Assembly: GCA_958295465.1 (NCBI GenBank)
Contig: OY282353.1
Location: 2,099,001 to 2,163,000, forward strand
Length of the DNA stretch: 64,000 nucleotides
Source: an uncultured Gammaproteobacteria bacterium
GTDB lineage: Bacteria > Pseudomonadota > Gammaproteobacteria > HK1
Direction of reading: 5' to 3'
The notes beneath the pieces are model-generated. The model saw only the letters and a program-made list of their open reading frames with translations. It was not told the DNA's origin and searched no databases. Below are positions 30,601 through 37,211 of the stretch, piece after piece. The first letter of the stretch is position 1; each line of letters begins with the position of its first letter. Position numbers and translations under genes: made by a program.

Positions 30601-33600
30601 GTCACGGTCACCGCCTCGCTCGACGCACCCGAGAGCGTCGCCGTCACCGTCGAGACACCACCGCTCTCCGAGATCGACGACGGCAACAGGACCAGCGCCA
30701 CGGTGGGCAACCCTTCATCGTCGGTGATGGTGAGCGTCGTTCCCGTCACGGCTCCCACGCCCTGGGCGTTGACCGCCGAACCCGAGATCGTCACCTCCTT
30801 GTCCGGCGCATCCGTCGTGTCGTCGTTTGCCGTGACCGTGACCGTCCCGGTGCTCCTCGTCGCCCCCGCCGCCACGGTCAGCGTCGCGCCGGTCTGCGTG
30901 AAATCCGTTGCGACCGCCCCCGTCCCCGCCGACGCCGTCACCGTGATCGCGGTGTCCGCGCTCGACGGGTGGGAGAGGGTGGCCGTGACCGTCGTCGAGC
31001 CGCCGTTCTCCGAGACCGACGAGTCCGCGACCGCCAGCGTCACCGCCGGCGCATCGTCGTCGTCGGTGATCATCAGGGTCACCGACGACGGAGCCGCCAC
31101 CCCGCTGCTACCCGACACCACCGCCGAGACCGTCACCTCCTTGTCCGGCGCATCCTTCGTGTCATCAACCGCCGTGACCGTCACCGTGCCGGCGCTCGCC
31201 GTCGAGCCCGACGCGATGGTCAGCGTCTTCGCTGAAGACAGCGTGAAGTCCCCCGCCTCCGCGTTCGCTCCCGCCGTCGCGGCAACGGTCAGAATCACCT
31301 CCGCGGACGACCGGCCGCTCAGCGTCGCCGTCACCGTGCTCGAGTTGCCCGCCCCGCTCTCATTGACCGTGTCGGGCTTCGACGCATCCGGCTCCGACAA
31401 CGCCAGCGTCACCGTCGGCGTGGCGTCGTCGTCGGTGATCGTCCCCGTCCCGCTCGCCGTCGAGATGGCCGCGTTCGCCGACCCGCTCAGGCTCACCACC
31501 ACCGTCTCGTCCGGCTCGTCCGTCGTATCGCCCGTCACCGACACCGTGAGCGTCTTGGCGGTCTCGCCCGCCGCGAAGGTCAATGTCCCCGCACTAATCG
31601 CCGTGTAGTCCGTCCCCGCCGTCGCCGTGCCGCCTGTCCCCTCCGCATAGCCCACCGTCACCTGCCGACCGCTCGCCGCGCTCAGGCTCACCGTGAACTC
31701 CAGGCTCACCGAGCCGCTGTCCCCCTCGTCCACGCGCGGCGAGTCGATGGACAGCCCCGGCGCATCGTCGTCGTCGGTGATCATCAGGGTCACCGACGAC
31801 GGAGCCGCCACCCCGCTGCTACCCGACACCACCGCCGTGACCGTCACCGACTTGTCCGGCGCATCCTTCGTGTCATCAACCGCCGTGACCGTCACCGCAC
31901 CGGTGCTCGCCGTCGAACCGGCCGCGATGGTCAGCGTCTTCGCAGGAGACAGCGTGAAGTCGCCTTCCACCGTGTTCGCTCCCGGCGCCGTCGCGACCGT
32001 CAGCGTCACCGCCTCGCTCGACGGCCCGGAGAGCGTCGCCGTCACCGTGCTCGCGTTGCCGGACCCGCTCTCGGCGATGGTGTCCGGCTTCGACGTATCC
32101 GGCTCCGACAGCGCCAGCGTCACCGCCGGCGTTTCCTCGTCGTCGGTCAGCGTCAGCGACGCCCCACCCACCGCGCCGATGCCGTGGTCGTTGTCCGCCG
32201 TCGCCGTCACCGTCACCGTGCGATTGCCCACGTTGTCCACGTCGTCGTCCACCGCCGTAATCGCCGCCGTGTCCGAGGCATTCGACGTCGCGCCCGCCGC
32301 GATGACGATGGTCGCGTCCGTACCCACCGTGTAGGCGCCGTCCAGCGCCGTCACCGTAATCGTCGTGTCTTCGCTCGATGCGTGGCTCAGCGTCGCCGTC
32401 ACCGTCGTCGTGCCACCGTCTTCGTCGACGGCGCCGTCCGCTACCGCCAACGTCACCGCCGGCGCCGCGTCGTCATCGGTGATCGTGCCGGTCCCGGTCG
32501 CAGTACCCAACGTCGCGTTGACCGGGCCGCTCAGCACCACCTTCACCTGCTCGTCGGGCTCGTCCGTGCCGTCCCCGACCACCGTCACGGCGACGACCCC
32601 GCTCGTATCGCCCGCCGCGATGGTCAGCGTCCCCGATGCCAGCGCCGTGTAGTCCGTGCCCGGCGTGGCCGTGCGGCCCGTGGCGGACTCCGCATAGCCC
32701 ACCGTCACCTGCCTGCCGCTCGCCGTGCCCAGGGTCACCTCGAAGCGCAACGTCGCCGTCGTGCCCGCCGCCCCCTCGGACACGCTCGGCGACGAGATGG
32801 ACACCGCCGGCGGATCGTCGTCGTCCGTGATGGTCAGCGTCGCGTCCGCGGGAGCCGCCACCCCACTGGCGCCGGATACCGCCGCCGAGACCGTCACCGA
32901 CTTGTCCGGCGCGTCCTTCGTGTCATCGACCGCCGTGACCGTCACCGTGCCGGCGCTCGCCGTCGCACCCGCCGCGATGGTCAGCGTCTTCGCAGAAGAC
33001 AGGGTGAAGTCGTCTTCCACCGTGTTCGCTCCCGGCGCCGCCGCGACCGTCAGCGTCACCGCCTCGCTCGACGGCCCGGAGAGCGTCGCCGTGACCGTGC
33101 TCGCGTTGCCGGACCCGCTCTCGGCGATGGTGTCCGGCTTCGACGTATCCGGCTCCGACAGCGCCAGCGTCACCGCCGGCGTTTCCTCGTCGTCGGTCAG
33201 CGTCAGCGACGCCCCACCCACCGCGCCGATGCCGTGGTCGTTGTCCGCCGTCGCCGTCACCGTCACCGTGCGATTGCCCACGTTGTCCACGTCGTCGTCC
33301 ACCGCCGTAATCGCCGCCGTGTCCGAGGCATTCGACGTGGCGCCCGCGGCGATGACGATGGTCGCGTCCGTACCCACCGTGTAGGCGCCGTCCAGCGCCG
33401 TCACCGTGATCGTCGTCGCCTCGCTCGATGCGTGCGAGAGCGTCGCCGTTACCGTCGTCGTGCCACCGTCTTCGTCGACGGTGCCGTCCGCTACCGCCAG
33501 CGTCACCGCCGGCGCCGCCTCGTCGTCGTCGATCGCCAGCGACAGCCCCGCGTACTGGCTGGTGCCCTGGCTGTTTTGCGGCGTCCCGCGCAGCACCACC

Positions 33601-36600
33601 CATCGGTCCGGCTCGTCCCTGTCGTTGTCCACCGCCGCGACCGTCACCGTCCCGGTGCTGGTCGTCGCCCCCGCCGCGATCGTCAGGACCCTGTTCCGGC
33701 TCAGCACGTAGTCGCCCGCCGGCGCCCTCGACGAGCGCGCGACGCTTATCGTCACCTTCGTCACCGCGCTCGAGGGGTGGCTCGACGTCGCCGACAAGTC
33801 GGCCGTGCCCCCGTTCTCCGAAATCCGCAAGGTCGACGGCTGCACCGTCACGTACGGCGCGGCGTCGTCGTCCTCCAGGGTCAGGGCGGCGCCGCTCACG
33901 CCGACGCTGCGCGTGAGGGAGCCCGGGGCTAGGTACTCCGCCGTTGCCGCCACCGTCACCGAACGATCCGGCTCGTCCGTGGCGTTGTCCACCGCCGTGA
34001 CGGTGACCGTGTCGGAGCTGTTCTGCGTCTGTCCCGCCGGGATGGCGATGGTGGTATCCGCGCCCACCGCGTAGGCCCCCGCCAGCCCGCTTAGCGTTAC
34101 CACTATTTCGGAGGTCCAGGCGGACGTCAGCGTCGCGGACACCGTGGTCGTTCCACCGTTCTCCGAAATCGACGAATCCGCAAGCGCGAGCGTCACGGTC
34201 GGCGGGCCGTCGTCCGTGATCGTCAGCGTCCGGCTCGCCGGGGCGGCGATGCCGCTGGAGCCGGACACCGATGCCGAGACCGTCACCTCCTTGTCCGGCG
34301 AGTCCGACGCGTCGCGCGTCGCCGCAATCGTCACCGTCCCGCTGCTGCTCGTCGAACCCGCCGCGATGGCCAGGGTCCTCGTGCTCGACAGCGTGAAGTC
34401 GCCGTCAGAAGCGTTGGCGCCCGCCGCGGCCGAGACCGTCAGCGTCACCGCCTCGCTCGATGCGCGGTCCAGCGTCGCCGCCACCGTCGCCCACGCACCT
34501 TCCGCAATCGACGCCGGAGACAGCACGAGCGTTGCCGTCGGAGTCGCCTCGTCGTCGGTCAGCGTCAGCGGCGCCCCGGTCACGCTTCCTGCGCCCCGGG
34601 CGCTGCCGGCCGTACCCGACACCGTCACCGATCGGTCGCCCACGTTGTCGAGGTCATCGTTCACCGCAGTGATCGTCACGCTGTCCGAAGCGTTCGCCGT
34701 GCTGCCCGCCGCGATGGCTATCGTCGCGTCCTGTCCCACCGTGTAGCTTCCCGCGACCGGGGTCACCGTGACCGTCATCGCCTGACCCCACGCATGGCTC
34801 AACGTGGCGGTCACCGTCGTCGTGCCGCCGTTCTCCGCGATCGCCGAATCCGCCGTCGCCAGCGTCACCGCGGGTACGCCCTCCACCTCGATGGTGAAGG
34901 CGAGCTCCGCCTTGTCGCCGTCGGCGTCGGTGGCGGCCCAGGTGTAGGTGGTTGCGGTCTGCGACGTGGACGGCGCACCGCTCACCACGTGGGTGGCGGC
35001 GTCGCGGGTGACGCCGCCGGGCAGGGAGGGCGAGAGGGCATAGGTCAGTACGCCGTCGCCGCCGACAGCCGCCGGCAGGGTAAAGGCGGCGATCCGCCGG
35101 CGCTGGACCCAGGACTGGTTGGCGACGGTGGCGTCGCCGAAGGTGGGGATGCCGTCCACGGTGATGGTGAAGGTCAGTGAGTCCGACCGGCCGTTGGTGT
35201 CAGTGGCGGTGAAGGTGTAGGTGGTCTGCGCCAGGGCCGCGGTCGGGGTGCCGGCGATGACGCCGCCGTGGCTGTTCCCGCTCGTGGGCGCAGTGTAGGT
35301 CAGGCCGGCGGGCAAGGCAGGCGTGGCGCCGAGAGCGTAGGTCAGGGGCGTCGCGCCGGTGGCCGAGGGCAGGGTCAGGGAGTCGATGAGCGTGCGTTGC
35401 GTGTAGCTCTGCGCCGGCACGCTCGCGCCCGTCGCGAACCTCGGGGAACCCACCTTGTGGTCCGGGGCGTTGGCGATGGCGAGGCCGCCGATGGCCATGT
35501 CCACCGACTGGCCCGTTCCGGTGCGCTGAATGACTCCGCTGGTCAGGCGATGCGCGTCGGCCGGGATGCTGATGCCGTCGGTGTCGAAATCCGAGTCCTG
35601 CACCGTGTACGAGTACCAGAGCCCGGTGGTGTTGAAGGAATGCCGGCCCGCCCGGCGCGTCTGGCCGCCGATGACGATGGCCAGGTCGGTATTCCCCCAC
35701 ACCGTGATACTGCTGCTGAAACCGACGAATATCCGAATTTCTTCGCCGGAATAGTAGACGCCGTTGGTGCTCCAATCCATTATCCGCACTTCCGACACCA
35801 CCGGATGATTCACCACACTGATGGTGAAGGTGAATGTCGCGGCGTCGCCGTCGGTGTCCGTGGCGGTCAGCGTGTAGGTACGTTCGGCCTTGGCCTCCGT
35901 CGGCGTGCCGGCAATGACGCCGCCGGTGGCCGTGCCGGTGGGCGGGGTGTAGCTCAGCCCCTCCGGCAGGGCCGGCGTCGTCCCCAGCGCGTAGGTCAGC
36001 GCGCCGTCGCCGCCGGCGGCCGCGGGCAGGGAAAACGAAGCGATCGGTTGGTTGACCTCATAGCGAAGCGCGGGCCCCGCCGCCGAACCGAAGCTCGGTA
36101 TCTCCGCCACGGCGATGGTGAACGTCAGCGTCGCCGTTTCGTCTTCGGAGTCGGTCGCCTTCCAGGTATAGGTGCGCGCCGCCGTGACCGCGGTCGGCGT
36201 ACCGGAGATGGTGCGGGTCGCGGAGGTCCAGGTCAGGCCCTGCGGCATGGTCGAGGGCGTGAGCGTGTAGCTCAGGGTTCCTTCGCCGGTCGCCTCGGGC
36301 AGGACGAGGGGCGCGATGGGCGTGTCGGTGTCGAATTTCCGGTTCGCCACCGTGGCGGAGCCGAACGAGGGCGGGGCGTTGTTCACCCGGTACCCGGCGG
36401 CGCTGGAGATGGCGTGGCGGCCCAGGTTCAGGTTCGCGGCGCGCGCCCCGCGGTCCACGACTCGGCCCAGGGTCAACGCGCCGGCCGCGATGGAGAAGCC
36501 GTCGGGGTCGTAATCGCCCGACTGCACCGTGTAGTCGAAAGTCAGAAACTCGCTGAAGCCCGACGACGCGGCGGCGCTCACCTGGCGCGTCGCGGCGCCG

Positions 36601-37211
36601 ATGGAGAGTGCCAGGCGCGGCCGGACGATTGACGATGCCGACACCGGCTTGCCGAACCGGACCTCCACCCGGATTCTCTCGCCGGTCCTGAAATACGCGC
36701 GGCCCCCGCTTGGCCGGGTGGTGATCCGCACGGCCGTCACGATCGCCGCGACGGCGATCGAGCCGTCCACCTTGTGGGACGAATCGTCGGTGATGGCGTG
36801 ACTGCCCAGCCCGGTATCGGCGTTCTCGTTCGTCGACTCGCTCCGTATCGCGCCGCCGTTGAGCTCGAGCGCGCCGGCCGCCACCGAGACGCCGTTCAAG
36901 TCCCGGACCCTGCTACCCACCGTGTAGCGAAAACGGGGGTTGACGCCGCCGGCGTACTCCGCGTAGAGCGTCTTGCTTCCCATGGTCAGCGCCAGCCGGG
37001 GGGAGCCGGTGACGGTGACGGACTCGTTCCACTTGACCTCGACGGTGATGCGTTCGCCGACACCGTAGGTATCGCCGCTTTGGGGAGAGCTCAGGAACTT
37101 GACCGCGTCCACCGTGGGGGACGCCGCCGATACCGGAACGGCCGGCATGGCGAAGGCCGTCAGGGCGACGGCAAGTGCGTCGAGAGAGGAACGCCGATGC
37201 CTCCTCAGCAT
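15651..37211 (-). CDS. Giant autotransporter-like Calx-beta repeat adhesin (7186 residues)
   Basis: Residues 1-29 form a signal peptide (MLRRHRRSSLDALAVALTAF, ending VSA). About 30-585 hold three Ig-like domains with 'RLAL...IGG' and 'YTVQ-D-D-DGISI' motifs, interleaved with, and followed by, He_PIG/cadherin-like modules (to about 775). About 775-6350 consists of roughly fifty Calx-beta-type repeats, such as 'LSIDSPSVAEGDSG' to 'GTGTITDDD'. A PKD-like module (6354-6448), two cadherin-like modules and one divergent Calx-beta domain (6638-6748) follow. The last ~350 residues alternate aromatic strands (FSGYVGLDARVRDD, LAGAGWGEVELV) and end TFRTRLRW, an outer-membrane barrel signature. The protein is likely type V-like, self-secreted, surface-exposed and calcium-binding. 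Repeat DNA makes length uncertain. Confidence 0.85.
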   Translation of the reverse strand: MLRRHRRSSLDALAVALTAFAMPAVPVSAASPTVDAVKFLSSPQSGDTYGVGERITVEVKWNESVTVTGSPRLALTMGSKTLYAEYAGGVNPRFRYTVGSRVRDLNGVSVAAGALELNGGAIRSESTNENADTGLGSHAITDDSSHKVDGSIAVAAIVTAVRITTRPSGGRAYFRTGERIRVEVRFGKPVSASSIVRPRLALSIGAATRQVSAAASSGFSEFLTFDYTVQSGDYDPDGFSIAAGALTLGRVVDRGARAANLNLGRHAISSAAGYRVNNAPPSFGSATVANRKFDTDTPIAPLVLPEATGEGTLSYTLTPSTMPQGLTWTSATRTISGTPTAVTAARTYTWKATDSEDETATLTFTIAVAEIPSFGSAAGPALRYEVNQPIASFSLPAAAGGDGALTYALGTTPALPEGLSYTPPTGTATGGVIAGTPTEAKAERTYTLTATDTDGDAATFTFTISVVNHPVVSEVRIMDWSTNGVYYSGEEIRIFVGFSSSITVWGNTDLAIVIGGQTRRAGRHSFNTTGLWYSYTVQDSDFDTDGISIPADAHRLTSGVIQRTGTGQSVDMAIGGLAIANAPDHKVGSPRFATGASVPAQSYTQRTLIDSLTLPSATGATPLTYALGATPALPAGLTYTAPTSGNSHGGVIAGTPTAALAQTTYTFTATDTNGRSDSLTFTITVDGIPTFGDATVANQSWVQRRRIAAFTLPAAVGGDGVLTYALSPSLPGGVTRDAATHVVSGAPSTSQTATTYTWAATDADGDKAELAFTIEVEGVPAVTLATADSAIAENGGTTTVTATLSHAWGQAMTVTVTPVAGSYTVGQDATIAIAAGSTANASDSVTITAVNDDLDNVGDRSVTVSGTAGSARGAGSVTGAPLTLTDDEATPTATLVLSPASIAEGAWATVAATLDRASSEAVTLTVSAAAGANASDGDFTLSSTRTLAIAAGSTSSSGTVTIAATRDASDSPDKEVTVSASVSGSSGIAAPASRTLTITDDGPPTVTLALADSSISENGGTTTVSATLTSAWTSEIVVTLSGLAGAYAVGADTTIAIPAGQTQNSSDTVTVTAVDNATDEPDRSVTVAATAEYLAPGSLTRSVGVSGAALTLEDDDAAPYVTVQPSTLRISENGGTADLSATSSHPSSAVTKVTISVARSSRAPAGDYVLSRNRVLTIAAGATTSTGTVTVAAVDNDRDEPDRWVVLRGTPQNSQGTSQYAGLSLAIDDDEAAPAVTLAVADGTVDEDGGTTTVTATLSHASSEATTITVTALDGAYTVGTDATIVIAAGATSNASDTAAITAVDDDVDNVGNRTVTVTATADNDHGIGAVGGASLTLTDDEETPAVTLALSEPDTSKPDTIAESGSGNASTVTATLSGPSSEAVTLTVAAAPGANTVEDDFTLSSAKTLTIAAGATASAGTVTVTAVDDTKDAPDKSVTVSAAVSGASGVAAPADATLTITDDDDPPAVSISSPSVSEGAAGTTATLRFEVTLGTASGRQVTVGYAESATGRTATPGTDYTALASGTLTIAAGDTSGVVAVTVVGDGTDEPDEQVKVVLSGPVNATLGTATGTGTITDDDAAPAVTLAVADGAVDEDGGTTTVTATLSHASSEDTTITVTALDGAYTVGTDATIVIAAGATSNASDTAAITAVDDDVDNVGNRTVTVTATADNDHGIGAVGGASLTLTDDEETPAVTLALSEPDTSKPDTIAESGSGNASTVTATLSGPSSEAVTLTVATAPGANTVEGDFTLSPAKTLTIAAGSTASTGAVTVTAVDDTKDAPDKSVTVTAVVSGSSGVAAPSSVTLMITDDDDAPGLSIDSPRVDEGDSGSVSLEFTVSLSAASGRQVTVGYAEGTGGTATAGTDYTAISAGTLTFAAGETAKTLTVSVTGDTTDEPDETVVVSLSGSANAAISTASGTGTITDDDATPTVTLALSEPDASKPDTVNESGAGNSSTVTATLSGRSSAEVILTVAATAGANAEAGDFTLSSAKTLTIASGSTASAGTVTVTAVDDTKDAPDKEVTVSAVVSGSSGVAAPSSVTLMITDDDDAPAVTLAVADSSVSENGGSTTVTATLSHPSSADTAITVTASAGTGAVATDFTQTGATLTVAAGATRSTGTVTVTANDDTTDAPDKEVTISGSAVNAQGVGAVTGTTLTITDDEGLPTVALVLLPSSISESGGVSTVTATLSGASSEAVTVTVGASPVTSTGAMSGDFTLSTANTLTIAAGSTTSTGAVTVTAVGNAADAPDKAVTVSGTAAGGNGVAAPSDMTLALTDDDDAPGLSISSSSVDEGDSGSASLEFTVSLGAASGRQVTVGYADAGTGTATSGTDYTAISAGTLTFAAGETAKTLTVSVTGDTTDEPDETVVVSLSGAANAAISTASGTGTITDDDATPTVTLALSEPDASKPDTVNESGAGNSSTVTATLSGPSSAEVILTVAATAGANAEAGDFMLSSAKTLTIASGSTASAGTVTVAAVDDTKDAPDKEVTVTATVSGTSGVAAPSSVTLTITDDDDAPSLSIDSPRVDEGDSGTVSLEFTVSLGAASGRQVTVGYADAGTGTATSGTDYTAISAGTLTFAAGETAKTLTVSVTGDTTDEPDETVVVSLSGAANAAISTASGTGTITDDDATPTVTLALSEPDASKPDTVNESGAGNSSTVTATLSGPSSEAVTLTVAATAGANAEAGDFVLSSAKTLTIASGSTASAGTVTVTAVDDTKDAPDKSVTVTAVVSGSSGVAAPSSVTLTITDDDDAPAVTLAVVDSSVSENGGSTTVTATLSHPSSADTAITVTASAGTGAVATDFTQTGATLTVAAGATTSTGTVTVTANDDTTDAPDKSVTISGSAVNAQGVGAVTGTTLTITDDEGLPTVALVLLPSSVSESGGVSTVTATLSGASSEAVTVTVGASPVTSTGAMSGDFTLSTANTLTIAAGSTTSTGAVTVTAVGNAADAPDKAVTVSGTAAGGNGVAAPSDMTLALTDDDDAPEVLLSVASSSIPEKGGSTTVSATLTHPSSAATTVTVTPVANAYTVASGSDAVIVIAAGSTASATDTATITAVDNAVDAADSDVTVMGTAANTQATAESETMTVTGASLTITDDDTAGFVVSPSTSASLRLRTTEDGGTAAFEVKLGSEPTGDVVLGVASSDTTEGTVSASSLTFTATTWSTAQTVTLTGVDDAPANPVDGDRSYTVTLTVNRESTADAIYDALSAITVYAVNADNEYGLDVGSVTGQATEAGGQATFTVALLTRPSAAVTVSVTSLDASEGAASPSSLTFTDSDWSTTQTVTVTGADDAIDDGGVTWNVRLAPSSGDANYNGLSNVDVLVTTTDDDDAPNAALSLNPSSISESGDVSTVTATLSRASSAATTVRVTPVSGFYTVGSDAVIVIAAGETANATDTATVAAVDNATDAPDRAGTVTVTVSNDRATADGTTLAVSGGALTVTDDDAAPNAALSLNPSSVSENGGASAVTATLTHPSSAATTVTVTPVSGAYTVGSDATIVIAAGSTANATDTAAIAGVDNATDEPDRTATVTATLTNSQGAGTVTGATLTLEDDDDAPTLSIDSPSVAEGDSGSKDLTFTVTLSAASGQQVTVAYADATTGTAMSGTDYTAITGGTLTFTAGTTSRTFDVSVTGDVLDESNETVVVSLSSPTNATVSNTAGTGTGTITDNDATPSITLTVDDGSVGEGDGATTITVTATVDGATRFGAATTVTVSVAGSGTTTAVDFAAVTDFDIEIAAGAASQTGTFTLTPTDDTADETDETITVSGASGSLTVNPATITLTDDDGAPTLSIDSPSVAEGDSGSKDLTFTVTLSPASGREVTVAWAEGTGGTATSGTDYTAITGGTLTFAAGTTSQTFNVSVTGDALDESNETVVVSLSSPTNATVSNTAGTGTGTITDDDATPSITVTVDDGSVGEGDGATTITVTATVDGTTRFGAATTVTVSVAGSGTATAVDFAAVDAFDIEIAAGAASNTGSFTLTPTDDALDETDETITVSGASGGLTVNPATISLTDDDAAPTLSIDSPSVTEGDSGSKDLTFTVTLSAASGQQVTVAYADATTGTATSGTDYTAIAGGTLTFTAGTTSRTFDVSVTGDALDESNETVVVELSSPTNAAVSNTAGTGTGTITDDDDAPTLSIDSPSVTEGDSGSKDLTFTVTLSAASGQQVTVAWADATTGTATSGTDYTAIAGGTLTFTAGTTSRTFDVSVTGDALDESNETVVVSLSSPTNAAVSNTTGTGTGTITDDDDAPTLSIDSPSVAEGDSGSKDLTFTVTLSAASGQQVTVAWADATTGTATSGTDYTAITGGTLTFAAGTTSRTFDVSVTGDVLAESNETVVVTLSNAGNATISTASGTGTITDNDATPSITLTVDDGSVGEGDGATTITVTATVDGTTRFGAATTVTVSVAGSGTASAVDFAAVADFDIEIAAGAASNTGSFTLTPTDDALDETDETITVSGASGGLTVNPATISLTDDDGAPTLSVNSPSVTEGDSGTKDLTFTVTLSAASGQQVTVAYADATTGTATSGTDYTAIAGGTLTFTAGTTSRTFNVSVTGDVLAESNETVVVTLSNAGNATISTASGTGTITDNDATPSITVTVDDGSVGEGDGATTITVTATVDGTTRFGAATTVTVSVAGSGTATAVDFAAVDAFDIEIAAGAASNTGSFTLTPTDDALDETDETITVSGASGGLTVNPATISLTDDDAAPTLSIDSPSVTEGDSGSKDLTFTVTLSAASGQQVTVAYADATTGTATSGTDYTAITGGTLTFTAGTTSRTFDVSVTGDVLAESNETVVVTLSSPTNAAVSNTAGTGTGTITDNDATPSITLTVDDGSVGEGDGATTITVTATVDGTTRFGAATTVTVSVAGSGAAGAVDFAAVTDFDIEIAAGAASQTGTFTLTPTDDTTDETDETITVSGASGSLTVNPATISLTDNDATPTLSIDSPSVAEGDSGTTNLTFTVTLSAASGQQVTVAYADATTGTATSGTDYTAITGGTLTFTVGTTSRTFDVSVTGDALDESNETVVVSLSTPTNAAVSNTTGTGTGTITDDDDAPTLSIDSPSVAEGDSGSKDLTFTVTLSAASGQQVTVAWADATTGTATSGTDYTAIAGGTLTFAAGTTSRTFDVSVTGDTLDESNETVVVELSSPTNAAVSNTAGTGTGTITDDDDAPTLSIDSPSVTEGDSGSKDLTFTVTLSAASGQQVTVAWADATTGTATSGTDYTAIAGGTLTFTAGTTSRTFDVSVTGDALDESNETVVVSLSTPTNATVSNTTGTGTGTITDDDDAPTLSIDSPSVAEGDSGSKDLTFTVTLSAASGQQVTVAWADATTGTATSGTDYTAIAGGTLTFTAGTTSRTFDVSVTGDALDESNETVVVALSGSVNAAISTASGTGTITDDDATPTVTLALSEPDASKPDTVNESGAGNSSTVTATLSGRSSAEVILTVAATAGANAVAGDFALSSAKTLTIASGSTASTGAVTVTAVDDTKDAPDKSVTVTAVVSGSSGVAAPPAVTLTITDDDATPGLSISSPRVGEGDSGTATLRFVVTLSAASGREVTVGYGLDGTDGGTATPGTDYTAISAGTLTFAAGTTSRSIDVAVRGDTTDEADETIKVTLSGATNATGAPTGTGTITDDDGEPSLSIDSPSVAEGDSGSASLEFTVSLSAASGRQVTVGYADAGTGTASSSTDYTALASGTLTFAAGETARTLTVTVTGDGTDEPDETVVVTLSGPTNAVLGTASGTGTITDDDATPTVTLALSEPDASKPDTVNESGAGNSSTVTATLDGPSSADVILTVAATAGANAVAGDFTLSSAKTLTIAAGATASTGAVTVTAVDDTKDAPDKSVTVTATVSGSSGVAAPPAVTLTITDDDGEPSLSIDSPSVGEGDSGTASLEFTVSLSAASGRQVTVGYADAGTGTATAGTDYTALASGTLTFAAGETARTLTVTVTGDGTDEPNETVVVTLSGPANAVLGTASGTGTITDDDATPTVTLALSEPDASKPDTVNESGAGNSSTVTATLDGPSSADVILTVAATAGANAVAGDFALSSAKTLTIASGSTASTGAVTVTAVDDTKDAPDKSVTVSAVVSGSSGVAAPPAVTLTITDDDGEPSLSIDSPSVAEGDSGSASLAFTVSLSAASGRQVTVGYADAGTGTASSSTDYTALGSGTLTFAAGETAKTLTVTVTGDTTDEPDETVVVSLSGSANAAISTASGTGTITDDDGAPSLSIDSPSVGEGDSGTASLEFTVSLGAASGRQVTVGYADAGTGTATSGTDYTAISAGTLTFAAGETARTLTVSVTGDETSEPDETVVVTLSGPANAVLGTASGTGTITDDDATPAMGGPSADAGDEQTVVEGVVVTLDGSRCTGPSGQPSAMLSYAWVQTAGSPTVTLTGADTVRPSFTAPQVAATTTLTFTLTVTAGGVSASDTVRVTVTDDPPRRVDSTPSFGDAAIADKRWKQSTAVTAFTLPTASDGDGALAYTLSPQLPDGISRDAGHRISGTPSEPMVRTQYTWTATDADGDEATLAFSITVVEDLTPEFTETVSDQLYWVGAAIDALALPAASGGNGALSHALSPALPDGLAFDADTRMVTGTPVEVMAETAYTLTATDADGDTAMLSFRVEVAMPVTMSMEDAQAEEGEAVAFMVELSPPPPRPMEVLCMTVPGTATAHGDYVHVSAHRMRIEAGRSAVRVEVATIDDGEVEPEETFMVRLVPEWTVVERVEATGTILDNDAAAARARALKVMLASFGREVAQEAVEVVGERLGDVASGSHVTLAGQRMPLASMSAAVGERDGEEALSGGFDREASHRREVDKRRSVSVREIVSDSAFALSFGVPEEAGSGARDRWTVWGRTGWSEFSGRPERELSAQGKVFSGYVGLDARVRDDLMLGVALSHSEGDMSYERSEAGGAVDARLTSVLPYGRWTAGGGLSVWGLAGAGWGEVELVDDLGATRTGIGMGLLALGWRQELEAWQEVEWALKGDGFVVEVDSEAAWMLPATRAGVQRLRLMLESGTEWPVAEHGRLRTKVEFGGRWDGGDAQRGYGSEVGGSLEYVDSRLGVGIEGRGRYLLGHESQGFRAWGASLGVRVDPGGDGEGVWMGLSPVWGAPHSGVQSLWGSGPEGGGSKASSSVRMALEAGYRSGDALDVSVTVDSGEGGGTSSPVGITFRTRLRW
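18420..20280 (-). repeat. 711-bp tandem repeat units in the giant gene
   Basis: Blocks beginning near 18070, 18781, 19492 and 20203 are spaced 711 bp (237 codons). Each encodes a Calx-beta repeat followed by a module starting VTLALSEPDASKPDT. Neighbouring units are almost identical at the DNA level. Confidence 0.8.
21176..22220 (-). repeat. 348-bp tandem Calx-beta units in the giant gene
   Basis: Three units of 348 bp (116 codons), starting near 21187, 21535 and 21883, are nearly identical. Further units of the same type lie at about 24298 and 24646. Each encodes one Calx-beta repeat with the phrase TLSIDSPSV. Confidence 0.85.
28258..31608 (-). repeat. Long segmental duplication inside the giant gene
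   Basis: A segment of about 1.2 kb (28258 to about 29490) recurs with very few differences 2115-2116 bp further on (30374 to about 31608). Both encode the same succession of modules, such as SGVSTVTATLSGASSEAVT. This points to recent unequal crossing-over. Confidence 0.75.

Noticed and set aside
17718..36632. Many plus-strand open frames of 100-1000 codons, regularly spaced
   Set aside because: They mirror the tandem repeats of the giant gene and have the composition of antisense frames.
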